From assembly GCA_026120035.1 (NCBI GenBank), contig JALRME010000010.1, forward strand, positions 558,001-622,000: a stretch of DNA of 64,000 nt. The letters run 5' to 3'. Shown piece after piece: positions 47,301 to 59,009 of the stretch. A program made the position numbers and the translations under genes. The stretch is from Coleophoma eucalyptorum. Its lineage: Eukaryota; Ascomycota; Leotiomycetes; Helotiales; Dermateaceae. The notes beneath the pieces were generated by a model. It searched no databases and had not been told where the DNA came from. It was given only the letters and a program-made list of their open reading frames with translations. The number at the start of each line of letters is the position of its first letter. Position 1 is the stretch's first letter.

Positions 47301-48172
47301 GAGGAAGGCACTGAAGGACAATGATACTTCAGACAAGAGAGGTGGCCCTCCTGGCGGTCGTGGAGATGGTACGGCTGGAAGTAATACTGGTGGAAATAGT
47401 GGTTTCGGCGGTGCTGGTAGAGGATCTGGGGGGTTTGGAGCCGGTAGCAGTTCCAAATCTGCAGCTGGGCCTTCTTCTAGTAGTGGTATGTTATCCGCTG
47501 GATACGTCTCAACTTCTACCAAAAATTCGACTAACAGATTACCCATCTTCAGGGCTCAGAGACAAAGGTAAAGCCAAAACCAAGGCGAAGGCCACTATTT
47601 CCGCCAGTAACATGCGAAGAATATCCTTATTCGAACACCGTCGTGGCTCCCCAGAAGCAGAACCTACCGAAACCTGCTTTTATCCGAAACAATTTATCGA
47701 TCCCGGATTCAGTATCAGAACCAGTTCTACAATTCCACACTCTGCCCTTAGTCCACTACCATCGATATTAAAGAAGCCTTCGAAAGGGAATCTATGCTCT
47801 CCTTATACGACCAGCCCCCCAAAGACAGTCACTTTCCCAATGATTATAGAACAATCCTCGACCTTGCGATCTCCCACCAAACCCCCTTTACGATCTCCAA
47901 ACAAAGGCAAAAGAAAAGCTGCGATGAGAGCAACTAGGGCCATGGATTTCAATCTCACCACACCTACTGCTTCCTCACTGGAAGACCTGGGGAACAAATG
48001 GAAAGGAAAAGCGAGAGGTAGCAGTCCTGGCACTAGTGGAAGTACAACTTCATCGGATCCAAAGGAAAGCCCATCGCCGCTTAAGGATTATTGGCGATTG
48101 CCAAATATAGGGAGTGTGGTTAGCAGCTGGGGTGTGAAAGATAGTACTAGGTTTGGGGTCGCTAGTGGGTGA
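44354..48172 (+). CDS. Large hypothetical protein, unknown family
   Basis: Three exons, 44354-46282, 46333-47485 and 47553-48172 (introns 50 and 67 nt), give 1233 aa. I do not recognise it. After a basic disordered N-terminus (~60 aa), residues ~60-1010 look folded: GGFALGNGEIIWKAWKRAFD, a repeated LTLTLRKVDSFSWLLLLDW element, LLEHVLKFGTKDQVNMVDLG, KVFNIPLYLDGPAHD, and Trp-rich blocks such as NIVFWWGTDHREHSGSLEGN and NERWEAAWAVARRRFDWKYM. A charged coiled coil (EKEMKRKAEKAKRERKALKD) precedes a Gly-rich stretch interrupted by Asn/Ser. The C-terminal ~200 residues are basic, with SPLP and SPTKPP motifs. No signal peptide or transmembrane span is visible. Composition suggests an intracellular, perhaps nuclear protein; function is unknown. 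Confidence 0.7.
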
Positions 48173-48664
48173 GAGGTGGAAAGAACGTTTGAGATGAGGA
48201 GGGGCTTGTAAGCTGCTTTGCTCTTGTGGTTTTGTTTCCTTGCCTGACTACACGTCGCTTTACGCCAATTTAATTTAACTTATTTTATGTAAGAGAGTAG
48301 TAGCCTTTAACTAATTCTTTACTTTCACTTACCTTCCTTATAATCATCAATCGAAGTCTAGAACGTGAGACATGTTTGTGTAGGTCGATTTCCTATTATA
48401 TTTTCAAAAGGGGGACAATGATGCAGTGAGGTGTTTAATTGTGTTCGAATTCCAGTTCTGTTCGGTCGCTTAACTTTTTGCCATGTAGTTCCCAAAATAT
48501 TTTTACTACGAGCGGTAAGGTACTTATTGTCCAAATCCAACTGGCTGTAGACAATATGCTATGCATGTGCAAAATGCGACGCCCACGGAACGCCATGTCG
48601 AACCTATTTCGAGTAGTATGCTGAGAAATATATGTCAAATTCATGAATGCTATAGCCATCTCGC
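48173..48664. other. Convergent 3' intergenic region
   Basis: This 492 bp stretch lies between the stop of the large hypothetical and that of the SYO1 gene. It is AT-rich on the left (48240-48350) and presumably holds both polyadenylation regions. No gene is visible. Confidence 0.5.
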
Positions 48665-50701
48665 TCAAGAACTCTTCTCCGTCTTCTTGTACTTCAAGAA
48701 TCTTCCAAGATTAAGCAGCACCTCGTCAGCTCTAGCACGCAGCTCCTCGTGCTTTCTCTTATCAATGGCCTTTGTAAGCTTGCGCGCTTTGGGTAAGATC
48801 TCCTCTAGGTGTGCGAGGAATCCATCGGACCAGAAGACTGCGTCGCATGCGTAGCTCTTGTCTGCATAGATATCGAAGATCTGGTTGAGTGCTTCCACCA
48901 CGTCTGCTGCGGGAGCGTTGGGCGCGCCTGAGAGGATTGTGAGGAGGAAAACTCCAATTTCACGGTTGAGTTCCACGGGCGCTGGGTCCAGTGCGAGTCG
49001 GCCTAGGACGCCAATGCACTTTACGCCAAGGCCTTGGAATGCATCGGTACTTTCTTCAGCAGAGCTCTTCTTCCCATCCTTGGTTGCTTCTTCAAGGTTC
49101 CTCGAGGCTTGGTACAGCGCCATGAATTTTCTCTGTTCTTCAGGCTGGATCTGAATCTGTCCATTTCTGCTTCGTGCTAGTGCCCATGCCAGACTGGTGA
49201 TAGATGATGCTAGTTCGATATCTGCAGTGTTTGAGGCGAGAACTGGCGTGATGATCTCGTTCCAGATGCGTTGTGCAAGTGATGACCAGAACTTTTCTAA
49301 GCTATCAAGATGGCCAGATGAAAAGTCTACGCTTGAAACGGTCCAGGCGATATTATTCAAGGCAGCCAAAGAATGGCTTTGAAGAGCCTCCTTCTCGGGG
49401 GTGGAGTGTTGTAAGGGTTGTGCAGATGCAATAATTGTAGGAACAGCTTCGCGCACCAGGCGATCCAGCGTAGGCTGATCGTCAGAGTCTTCATCATCTG
49501 GCGCATCCCTTGTGACCCGATCCATATCAGCTTCCATTTCAGGGTCGATCTCGTCGTCATCTGACTCCTCCTTCTCCTCCTCTCCATCGCCATCGTCTTC
49601 AATCATCATGTCATCCCCGTCCTCCTCCGGCTTGTCTTCGAACCCTTCGAACTCCTTCTCAAAACTGTTCCCATGCTCCAAAGCCTCCTGCAAACTGGTA
49701 GCAATCGATGCGGTGATCTCCAAAGCCAACTGCAGTACTTGATCTGGATTTGAGGTAGAGTGGCCGTTGCTGTTATTGCTCTGAGCTTGGGCAAGTTTCA
49801 TAGAGTCTACCAGGACTGGTAACAGTGTTGCATCTGATGCGCCGGCATGGGGCGTGTTGTGATCAAACCATTGCATAGTAGTGAAGACATTGTGGAGTAC
49901 GCCGCACGCCGCTACAGCCCTGATATCTCCAAGATCCTTCATTAGCATTAGCTTCTTTAGCCACTCCGCTGTATCCACTATCTGTTGCACAAGAACTTTG
50001 TTGTCTTCTGTCAATACGGCCAAGCAGGAAAGAACTTCATAATCCACTTCCTCAGGTACAGTCTCAATCTGTAATAAACCGAACTGGAAATCGATGATAG
50101 TAGATCGCTTGCAAATTGCTTCGGTGATTTCTTCTTGGGCTTCCGCCAGCGAGGAAAGTAAGTTTATGATCGAGCCTGTAAGAGTCCATAGCAATGTTTG
50201 CTGGGCAGCAGGTAATTTGCCAACTGGATGTTCAGTAGACTCTATCGTTTCGATAATCTGCAAGTTTGTTAATATTTTCCAATAAACGGTGTTATGTACA
50301 AAACTTACAGACTTTACCACACCCTCAATTGCTGTGAGTATATCTTGTCTGTACAAGTGAATACAGAAATCTGCCTCTTCTTCCAACGCCAAATTCCTTA
50401 AAATTCCCCATCCTGCAGTTCTTGTCTCCAAACTCGAGTCAGTAAGAGTCTGCTCGAGTAGGATCCGAACTATTTGTTCCCGGAGGAGAAGTTTTCGACA
50501 TTGAGTATCCTCGATGATGTTCGTAATTGCGCTGGCGGCGGCTGACCGAGTCTTCAAGTCTGGGGACTGGAGGTCTTGAATACACGGCAGAATCTTCTTC
50601 TCTCGGATCGCCGCAAGCTCGGGATCGGATGGAGGTTTTACAGTCTTCGATACAGGATCGGCTCTGTTCTTATTTCTGTTTCTGGGCTTTGACTTCCCCA
50701 T
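48665..50701 (-). CDS. SYO1: SYO1, importin adaptor for ribosomal proteins (HEATR3 homologue)
   Basis: Exons 50701-50309 and 50257-48665 give 661 aa. The start MGKSKPRNRNKNRADP is basic, as in characterised Syo1. ARM/HEAT helices then run from about residue 40 (PPSDPELAAIREKKILPCIQ) to the end (ELRARADEVLLNLGRFLKYK). They are interrupted at about 350-410 by a long acidic loop (DDMMIEDDGDGEEEKEESDD) that in Syo1 helps bind basic cargo. Syo1 carries Rpl5 and Rpl11 together into the nucleus with Kap104 for 5S RNP assembly. The 51 nt intron (50258-50308, GTAAGT...TTGCAG) contains no stop and is a multiple of three, so an uninterrupted frame would wrongly insert 17 residues. The frame extends upstream to a GTG at 50752, but the ATG at 50701 fits the family. 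Confidence 0.93.
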   Translation of the reverse strand: MGKSKPRNRNKNRADPVSKTVKPPSDPELAAIREKKILPCIQDLQSPDLKTRSAAASAITNIIEDTQCRKLLLREQIVRILLEQTLTDSSLETRTAGWGILRNLALEEEADFCIHLYRQDILTAIEGVVKSVSFVHNTVYWKILTNLQIIETIESTEHPVGKLPAAQQTLLWTLTGSIINLLSSLAEAQEEITEAICKRSTIIDFQFGLLQIETVPEEVDYEVLSCLAVLTEDNKVLVQQIVDTAEWLKKLMLMKDLGDIRAVAACGVLHNVFTTMQWFDHNTPHAGASDATLLPVLVDSMKLAQAQSNNSNGHSTSNPDQVLQLALEITASIATSLQEALEHGNSFEKEFEGFEDKPEEDGDDMMIEDDGDGEEEKEESDDDEIDPEMEADMDRVTRDAPDDEDSDDQPTLDRLVREAVPTIIASAQPLQHSTPEKEALQSHSLAALNNIAWTVSSVDFSSGHLDSLEKFWSSLAQRIWNEIITPVLASNTADIELASSITSLAWALARSRNGQIQIQPEEQRKFMALYQASRNLEEATKDGKKSSAEESTDAFQGLGVKCIGVLGRLALDPAPVELNREIGVFLLTILSGAPNAPAADVVEALNQIFDIYADKSYACDAVFWSDGFLAHLEEILPKARKLTKAIDKRKHEELRARADEVLLNLGRFLKYKKTEKSS

Positions 50702-51009
50702 GTTGACATGCGTGTGTTGTGTGGAAGAGGTCGTGGGACTTGATGTTTTCACAGCTCAGATGCACGAAATCCGAATAAATCTTCCGGTCGTGCCCCTCCA
50801 TCCACAACTTTTTTTTTGACAGGGGTTGCGATTAGAACCGCTCAGCTAGTGTACAGGAGGTAAGGTTGCGGTGCCTTTGCCGCGCCGTCCCTCTTTGTTA
50901 TTGACGTGCGCCATTTTGGTAAGGCAAGTCAGTCTTCGCCATTCATCCTGACTGCGCTCTTTGAGGCATTTCTGCTCCAACATAAACCTGCTTCTCCCCC
51001 TCCTTCAGA
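50702..51009. promoter_or_regulatory. Bidirectional promoter SYO1 / IPP isomerase
   Basis: The two ATGs are 308 bp apart and divergent, so both core promoters lie here. The stretch has a T run at 50810-50817 and a GC-rich core with short CCGCGCC-like sequence near 50880. I cannot assign factor sites. Sharing a promoter between a ribosome-assembly gene and an isoprenoid gene would allow growth-linked co-expression, which is inference only. Confidence 0.55.
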
Positions 51010-51874
<865 letters not shown>

Positions 51875-53062
51875 GGTGGGGTTGAAGGATTGTTGATTAG
51901 TGATAGCAGGAGTCTGGGAGCATTCAACTGCGTCGCCATACCATCGGACTATAGGCAGAGAACATCAGCAAGAAATATACCCAACACGATTACAGCAATT
52001 GAGCAATCGCAGGCTCGCCATTCGAGAAGCTATGGGGGTACTGTGGATTGATTCTGAGGCGGTGAAACGGCCTTGTTGTCGTGGAAGCACGAAGTTTGAT
52101 TCTATTTCCGTCCTTTCAGCTTGCGGATGTCGTACTGAATACAAACACAATCGTGTGTCTCAGACATCGCAGATAATTACTTGTTCTCTTCCAAACTGTT
52201 CCCTTGTTTGTTCTTCGCCTGTTTTGTCGACGGCAAAGGCGCGAGCAATCTCGCGAAGTAGCTGAATCTGGAAAATAAAGGGACCATGATCCACTAGACC
52301 GCTCTGAGGAGGTCCTCGCGAGAATCTCCACGTCCTGCGATAACAAGCCCCAACGACTCGCCTCTACACATCCTACATGGTGCAGGGCTGTCCGTTGCCG
52401 CAAGATGAGTCGTTTGTATTGGTTATTCCGAACCAAAGGTACCACCAATATCGACCTCTGTCCAATGGCTATGACCACGGCCAAGACGTATCTGATGTGC
52501 ATACTAAGCAGGGTTAACTTATCGCCAAAAGCTTACCATAGTGCTCGTTCCTAGTAACCCCCTCCCGAACTTGCATGCAGCACCAATACATAACCTCCTC
52601 TCCCCTTTCCATCTCTCTCCTCACTTCTTTTACTCCTCAAAGCATTAGTCCCAATATCTGCTATCACTGACATCCGAGTCTTATCAACTGCTACGCAACT
52701 GATCACCATCTCAGCTTACAGCCACCCGAACAGCTTCCTGACCTAATCATCATCACAAAACCGACGGTTCCGTTCCCAACCGTCCATCAACTCCCCAAAC
52801 ACATTAATTCCCACGCCGTTTGAACATCAATATTGATGTCGGTTGACATACGTCAGTGTATCAATTGTCTGCGATTCCCATCTCGATACGAAACAGTGTC
52901 GAGATCGCAGCTTTCTAAACAACATACTGGAGATAGTACGAGGCCAGCTGAAAAACCAAATTGTATGTCAATAGATTTCGCCAAAGAAGATAGAAACAAA
53001 ACTGATGTCTTCAAGAAAACTCAAGAATCTTCACCCAAAAGCAAAAGAAAAAAACCGCAATC
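51875..53062. other. Intergenic region and leader of the GNAT gene
   Basis: This is 1.19 kb between two rightward genes. The last 500 bases are CT- and A-rich with CAAC/CCAA repeats, like a long fungal 5' leader. An in-leader open frame begins at 52833 (first ATG 52833) and runs to 53075, overlapping the next start; it lacks family features and is probably an upstream ORF. No other gene is visible. Confidence 0.5.
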
Positions 53063-53883
53063 ATGGCGTCAATGAATACCAATAATTCCAGTTCATCTGT
53101 TCTCCTCGAGAAAAAAAGGAGCCCTTCGCCTGCAGCCTCTTCTGAGGAGGTACGCGTTGTCGGCATCGCTGAGTATGAGCATGCAGCTCTATCGCTTGCC
53201 GAGGCCTTCAGGGTCGATGATGTAGCTCGTTACTTGATCGATACGCCTGACATGACTGCGTACTCTGAGGAGTACAAGTGGAAGTTGCACTGTGATATCC
53301 TTCGCTATATCACTGCAGCCCATTGCTATAAAGGTATTGTAACGACTATCGGACCTGATTACGATGCTGTAGCGCTCTGGTAAGTCCTCGAATTTCCGAC
53401 AAATATTTCTAGCAGCAATTAATCCAACGTAGGATGCCCCCGGGAAACAATATGGACGATCTCTGGACCATTATCCGCTCTGGTATGTGGCGTTTATTGT
53501 ACAAGCTCAGCAGCGAAGGTCGCACACGCTTCTACAGCGAGTTCCTACCCCTGCTCCACAAAGCCAAGCACGAAGTGATGGGTGACCGTGATGACGATTC
53601 CTACTACCTCGTCTACCTTGGCTCTAAGCCATCTGCCCGTGGAAAGGGATATGCCAAGAAGCTGATTGATGATATGCTCACCCGCGCTGACCGCGAAGGC
53701 AAAGCTACGTACCTTGAATCTAGTGCCGAGGTTAACCTGAGCTACTATCAGCGTTTCGGCTTCGAGCTCAAAACCGAGATTGCGCTCCAGAGGGCCGAGA
53801 AGCCTGTTAAGATGGGCATCATGGTTAGAGAGCCGAAGAATGCTGCGGAGGGAAGTAAGAATGAGCAGATTGTTGGTTTGTGA
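53063..53883 (+). CDS. GNAT-family N-acetyltransferase
   Basis: Exons 53063-53379 and 53433-53883 (intron 53 nt, GTAAGT...CGTAG) give 255 aa. The N-terminal ~30 residues are Ser/Asn-rich. A GNAT core follows: an N-terminal helix pair (EYEHAALSLAEAFRVDD), a central strand region ending at VALW|MPPG, and motif A as YYLVYLGSKPSARGKGYAKK (R-x-x-G-x-A/G acetyl-CoA pyrophosphate loop). Motif B is ATYLESSAEVNLSYYQRFGF, where the Tyr near the end is the usual acid. Proteins of this shape in fungi acetylate small amines or antibiotics, but the acceptor is not known here. It is soluble and probably cytosolic. An uORF overlaps the start in another frame. Confidence 0.85.
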
Positions 53884-54122
53884 TGATATCGTGAGATCAA
53901 TCTATACACCATGACTGCCTTTCCTGTGCGCTGTGGTTGGTTTGTTTGTTTGCACATCTTATGAGATCTATGATTGAATTTGGGAATAGTTGTTCAGTAG
54001 TCTGCTTTGTGCTTTTTGAAATTCATTCCTTGCTTTAACAGACCATGTGCCATATCTCATGTTCTTGCAAGTCGTAACAAGTCGTGCCGCCGAACGCCAT
54101 TAAGAATTTCCCAGCCACTATT

Positions 54123-55127
54123 CTAATACTCTAGCACAGCCCATGTCTCGTCATCAACCGTGGTATAGATGATACCATGGCCGAGCAGCTCATCTCCAGC
54201 TTTGAATACCGTCGCATTTGGCATGCCCAACTGCGCTGCAATATTGTGCACATGAAGACCTTCGTTGTTCTGCGGTGCCGACAACAAGAGCTCGTACACC
54301 TTCTTAGCTTCCTTCGACATATTCGGTAATTGCTTGCCCCCTGTCGTAGCAGGCATACCACCACTCTCGCCAACAAACATCCCGTTCCCACCCTCCTGCT
54401 TCACCACACCACCTTCCAACGGCCCCCGCGTGAAATACAGATGTACAGCCGTCGCTTCTAAAAGATGCATGCTGATCTCGTTGAAATCGATAACAGGGCG
54501 GATGACATGGGCACCGACATGTCGCTTGTTGTTGAACGCCTTAAGTCGGCCCCAAACGTGAATGTAGTCACCTTCCTTGGGCTGCGGACGTGCATTCTCC
54601 GGATCTGCATCACTGTCTACCCATTGCTTTACTTCGATTAGTCCTGTGCCGTCGTCGAGCTTGAAGGTCGTGTTGGTGGCTTGGGCGGATATGCTTTGAA
54701 TTTGGCCAATGAATGTGAGCTGGATACTGTTAGACCTTGTTTGCTGAAAATGAGAGTGCGGGGCTTCCATACTTGTGTTACTTCGCTGCCGTCAATCTTG
54801 AAGTCTGCTTCAGGGTGGGGTTGTGTTGCGTCTATTATTTGCTTGATCGTGACTGGTCTGAGGGTATCTTTGCCATAAGTCTATGGCATGTCAGTCAATA
54901 GACTTGTGTACGCGTCTTTTGAGGGAAGATATACCTTTGTTCCTGATGGACTATCTTGACTGCCGCCTTGCGATCCTCCATATCCTCCTGCAACAAACCC
55001 GCCGCCATCTGCCCCTCCATTGGCGCCGTAGTTCGCATAGGTTGTGTTCCCACCTCCATATCCATAGTTGTTTGCTAATACATAGTCAGTGAGGAACCTT
55101 CGATGTACGAATCCGAAGCATACCCAT
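54123..55127 (-). CDS. RFA2: Replication protein A 32 kDa subunit
   Basis: Four exons, 55127-55124, 55074-54935, 54880-54773 and 54719-54123, give 282 aa. Exon 1 is only ATGG; the second exon supplies ANNYGYGGG. The Gly/Tyr/Ser-rich N-terminus (residues 1-48) is the phosphorylated tail of RPA32. The OB fold spans about 60-170: LRPVTIKQIIDATQ, EVTQ|LTFIGQI, TTFKLDDGTGLIEVKQWVDS, and YIHVWGRLKAF. A C-terminal winged helix follows (KVYELLLSAPQNNEGLHVHN, QLGMPNATVF, LGHGIIYTTVDDETWAVLEY). RPA binds single-stranded DNA in replication, repair and checkpoint signalling as a heterotrimer. Introns are 49, 54 and 53 nt. A single-exon reading from an internal frame would miss the N-terminal third. Confidence 0.93.
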
Positions 55128-56328
55128 TTGAGGTGACGTGAATTACTTTTAAGTTGGTAGGAATTTCGAATGTTGGAGTTGTCTCGTTGGAAGACGCGTT
55201 CTTTTTCGCGTACGTGACAAGTCGTGTAAATTGGTGGCTTCACACGTGATAATTTCTTACTAAGCTTGGTGGCTTCTATACAGCTATTAGTCGGTTCAAG
55301 CCATCAAGCGAGTTAATCTATGGCTTTGCTCTGGACCTATCTCACCTTTTACGCATGCATTCCTCAATGGGCCTCAGACTGTGGCTAATACAAAGCCGAC
55401 CTCGAGATCCAATAGATAGAGCAAGTGCAACAGCTAATTCTCCACCATTCTAACTCTAAGTCAGGACCAACCTTGCAGCGATATATCATTGGCACGGCTT
55501 CTGATACCCAGAGGATCTCATTCGTACAATCCCAAGGATTTCAATGACATGTATTTTCAGGCCCCAAGTATCAGGGAGAGGGGAGCTCGAATTCTGGCCT
55601 TTCCGGTTCAGAGCGAGTTTTTGTGCCTTGAACTTTCGTGCAAAAATATCACTTTTCTATGATACCACGGGTTTCACCGCAGAGTGGTTGTTTGCACAAC
55701 ATGGCACAGAAAAAGCAGTCGTCGCACTTGTGTCTAAGTGATCTGCTTTGATGTATTTTTAGAATACCAGGAACTACTACTTCAACTACGGCTCCTTGCA
55801 TCGCCAGTCTTGAAATGTGACCTCTGTTGGCCGACTGAGGTCAGATGAGGGGAATGCTTTTGTGTTGTGATGCACAATAAACTCCTGGCTTGGTAGAATT
55901 CTCCAGCTCATTTTCCACCTTGTGCAGCGATGATGGACGGGAGCTTGTTTCTCCGTGTCTACTACGAGTGTGGTGGAATTAAGCTACAGACTATCTGTAC
56001 GCTTGTGGCGTGGCTTCAGTCTTCTTTATACGCCTGGCTGATTTTCAAATGATGGCGTTTTTCTAAAGAACATCCGATGATATTGCTTTTCAATCCATCA
56101 CCTTATTCCGTTCAGCCATCCACAATATCTGCATTCCAGGCTGAAAGCCATGTTGGAGAAGAACATCTTTCTTACGCTTGCAGGTGGGGGCTTGCGGCGG
56201 GGATTCGAAATGGCAGACTCTAGATTGCGTACTTTTTTGTTAAGAATCTAGAAAGCCTCTTTCAGATTTTCGAAATATAGAGCGCTTCAAGATCTTCCTT
56301 GAAGATAATAGTCCGGGTTATACGTACA
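55128..56328. other. Divergent intergenic region
   Basis: These 1.2 kb lie between the divergent RFA2 and sedolisin genes. A palindromic-like acgtca/tgacgt and CACGTG-related sequence near 55130-55235 could serve DNA-replication or stress regulators; I cannot say more. No gene is visible. The part near 56300 precedes a signal-peptide gene that is probably regulated by nutrients. Confidence 0.4.
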
Positions 56329-58776
56329 ATGCAGCTCCTTAGCACAGCGGTGTTCTTTTCAGAGCTCATCCTGCTCAGCGCGTTAACAACAGAAATTCGT
56401 GCTAGTCCGTTTACTTCACATCATATCTTACACGAGCGTCGTGATAATCCATCAAAAACATGGGTAAAGCGTAACAGAGTTGACGGATCTCTCATATTAC
56501 CTGTACGGATAGGCATGACCCAAAGTAATTTGGAAAAGGGTCATGACTTGCTTATGGAAGTGTATGTGGAACTATTTCCTTCCAGAATCAGACTCTAATG
56601 AGAAGCAGTTCACGGCCTGATTCACCTAGATATGGTCAGCATTATACTGTCGAAGAAATCACAGATCTCTTCGCTCCGTCAGAATCAACAGTTGATGCCA
56701 TCCGCAATTGGCTCACATCTTCCGGAATCGACCCTGGTAGAATCACGCAATCCGTAAACAAACAATGGATACAATTCGATGCCGAGACCCAGGATCTTGA
56801 ATCTCTACTTAAAACCAAATATCATGCCTTTGAACATACGGTTACGGGATTTAAGAATATTGCTTGTGATGAGTGAGTGGATGGAGTCGGTTGAATCATT
56901 TGAATATCACTGATATGTTTTCAGGTATCATATTCCGGCCCATATCCAAGAACATGTGGACTATATCACACCTGGAATCAAACTTTTACTTCCTGACCGC
57001 CGCAAAAACGCAAACTCGGATGTTGAAAAGCGAACCTTTGGCATTACCGGGGGTAAAGGCACCTACCTTCCTCCTCTAACAAAGCCGTTGCCTATGGCAT
57101 TACCGGACCTACTCAATCTTCCCACGCTTGATTTGTGTGATCTGGCAATTACTCCTGAATGCATTCAGAGTAAGTTCTGATAAGGACATCTCGCGAATTA
57201 TACAAGCTGATGATATTTTAGTTATGTATAACGTCACCAAGGCTACATTACACGCAGCAGGCAATGAACTAGGAATCTTTGAGAGTATTGGTGATGTGTA
57301 TAGTCAGACAGATTTGAATTTATTCTTCCTCTCATTAGCAATGTAGGTGCAGTTTCTACGTTTTGAATCGATTGTCTAACAGCCGATAGTAAGATCCCCG
57401 TAGGAACTCATCCTAAACTCGAGGGCATTGATGGAGGAGTAGCGCCAAATCAGGTTAATACAGCAGGAACTGAATCTAACTTGGATTTCCAAATTTCATA
57501 TCCGCTCATCTATCCTCAAAACTCGATCCTCTTTCAAACGGAGGATCCAAACTACCAGGCCAACTATATATTCGGAGGGTTTTTCAACACTTTCTTGGAT
57601 GCACTTGATGGTTCTTACTGCACCTCTGGAGGAATCACAAATATTGATCCGGTGTACCCAGATCCTGCCACCAATGGGTTTAAAGGAAAGACCCAGTGCG
57701 GGTGTGTAGTGCCCAAGTATCTACTTTACCTTTGCTGACTAATTCATTATAGTGTCTATAAGCCAACCAACGTCATCTCGGTTTCCTACGGAGGACAAGA
57801 ATTTGATCTTCCAGTTCCCTATCAACAACGACAGGTGGGTCATGCCACTCCCTATTTTTCACAAGAGATACCACTGACTCCATTCCAGTGTCAAGAATTC
57901 ATGAAACTCGGTCTACAAGGTGTGTCCGTAGTCTTCGCATCGGGAGACAGCGGCGTGGCCGGTCCAAACGGTGATGGTAGTGCCAACGGCTGCTTGAACG
58001 GCGGAAGTGTCTTTTCACCTGATTTCCCGGCAACATGTCCATATATCACCACAGTTGGGGCAACATACCTCCCATTAGGTGCAAGTGCGAGCAAAAATGC
58101 AGAAGTAGCTGTTACAAGCTTTCCATCTGGCGGGGGTTTCTCTAATATATACCCTATCCCGGACTACCAGAAAGAGGCCGTGTCTAGTTACCTCCAAGGA
58201 GCTAGTAAGCCAGCCTATCCAAGTTATCAGACCGTGAACTTGACGAATATTGGTGCTGGTGGCGGGATCTATAATTCTGCTGGGAGAGGATGTGAGCATT
58301 CCATGTTTTTCTCGCTTTCTACGAGTGTTAAAATACTAATGAGATGATAGATCCGGATGTCAGTGCCATTGGAGATAATGTGCTTATCTATACGCGTGGG
58401 GCACCAACACTTGTCGGTGGCACTTCAGCTTCGGCGCCCGTTTTCGCTGCGCTCCTGAACCGTATCAACGAAGAGAGGATCGCCGTTGGGAAATCCAGTA
58501 TAGGATTTGTAAATCCAACCCTTGTAAGACCATCTGCTCTCTTTTCTTTTCCTTTTCTCGCTTCTCAACTCTGAGGACTGTTGATACGATGCAAGAAATA
58601 TGGCTGATATATCAACACAGTATGCCCATCCGGAAGTCCTCAATGATATCACCGTGGGCAGCAACCCCGGCTGTAACACAAACGGTTTTGCAGCTAGCCA
58701 AGGATGGGATCCTGTTACAGGGCTAGGCACACCTAATTACCAGGCGATGTTAAATTTGTTCAAGGCATTGCCGTGA
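56329..58776 (+). CDS. Secreted sedolisin (S53) serine-carboxyl peptidase, tripeptidyl-peptidase type
   Basis: Nine exons: 56329-56561, 56609-56872, 56925-57169, 57222-57342, 57390-57701, 57753-57834, 57889-58291, 58351-58523 and 58621-58776; 662 aa. A signal peptide (MQLLSTAVFFSELILLSALT) is followed by a pro-domain (VSRPDSPRYGQHYTVEEITD) and the S53 core. Catalytic Glu and Asp are in AGTESNLDFQ, the oxyanion Asp in VVFASGDSGVAG, and the Ser in VGGTSASAPVF. The calcium site is near ITVGSNPGCN and WDPVTGLGTP. These enzymes cut tripeptides or act as endopeptidases at acid pH, outside the cell. It is the most intron-rich gene here. Intron 6 (57835-57888, 54 nt) has no stop and is in frame. Intron 1 ends in a NAGNAG acceptor (56604-56608), so a one-serine variant is possible. 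Confidence 0.93.
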
Positions 58777-59009
58777 AGCTCCATACTTTGAAGATAATCT
58801 GTGCTGGTTTACAGATATAAGGTCACAAATAACGATTCGTAAAAGGTTATAGCACATCTTAGCATCATAATATGAAGAACAAAAACCTTAGCCGCACACA
58901 CTCGGCGGATGCATAATTACCATATGGAGGGTATTACTCCTCCAAACTCCAACAAGGTTACAGTGAAAGAAACAAGGTGGAAAACACCACCAGACACAAA
59001 CCCTCAAAC
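58777..59009. terminator. Convergent 3' region, sedolisin / J protein
   Basis: Only 233 bp separate the two stops, so the two transcripts probably overlap or share polyadenylation signals. An A-rich run lies at 58866-58886. Nothing else is visible. Confidence 0.4.

Noticed and set aside
50702..50752. Seventeen-residue N-terminal extension of SYO1
   Set aside because: It would start at GTG; the ATG at 50701 gives the family's basic N-terminus.
52833..53075. Gene upstream of the GNAT acetyltransferase
   Set aside because: Short frame in a leader, overlapping the true start; better explained as an upstream ORF.
56180..56260. tRNA-like stretch around ggattcgaa
   Set aside because: The loop motif occurs alone; no cloverleaf stems or A box could be paired.
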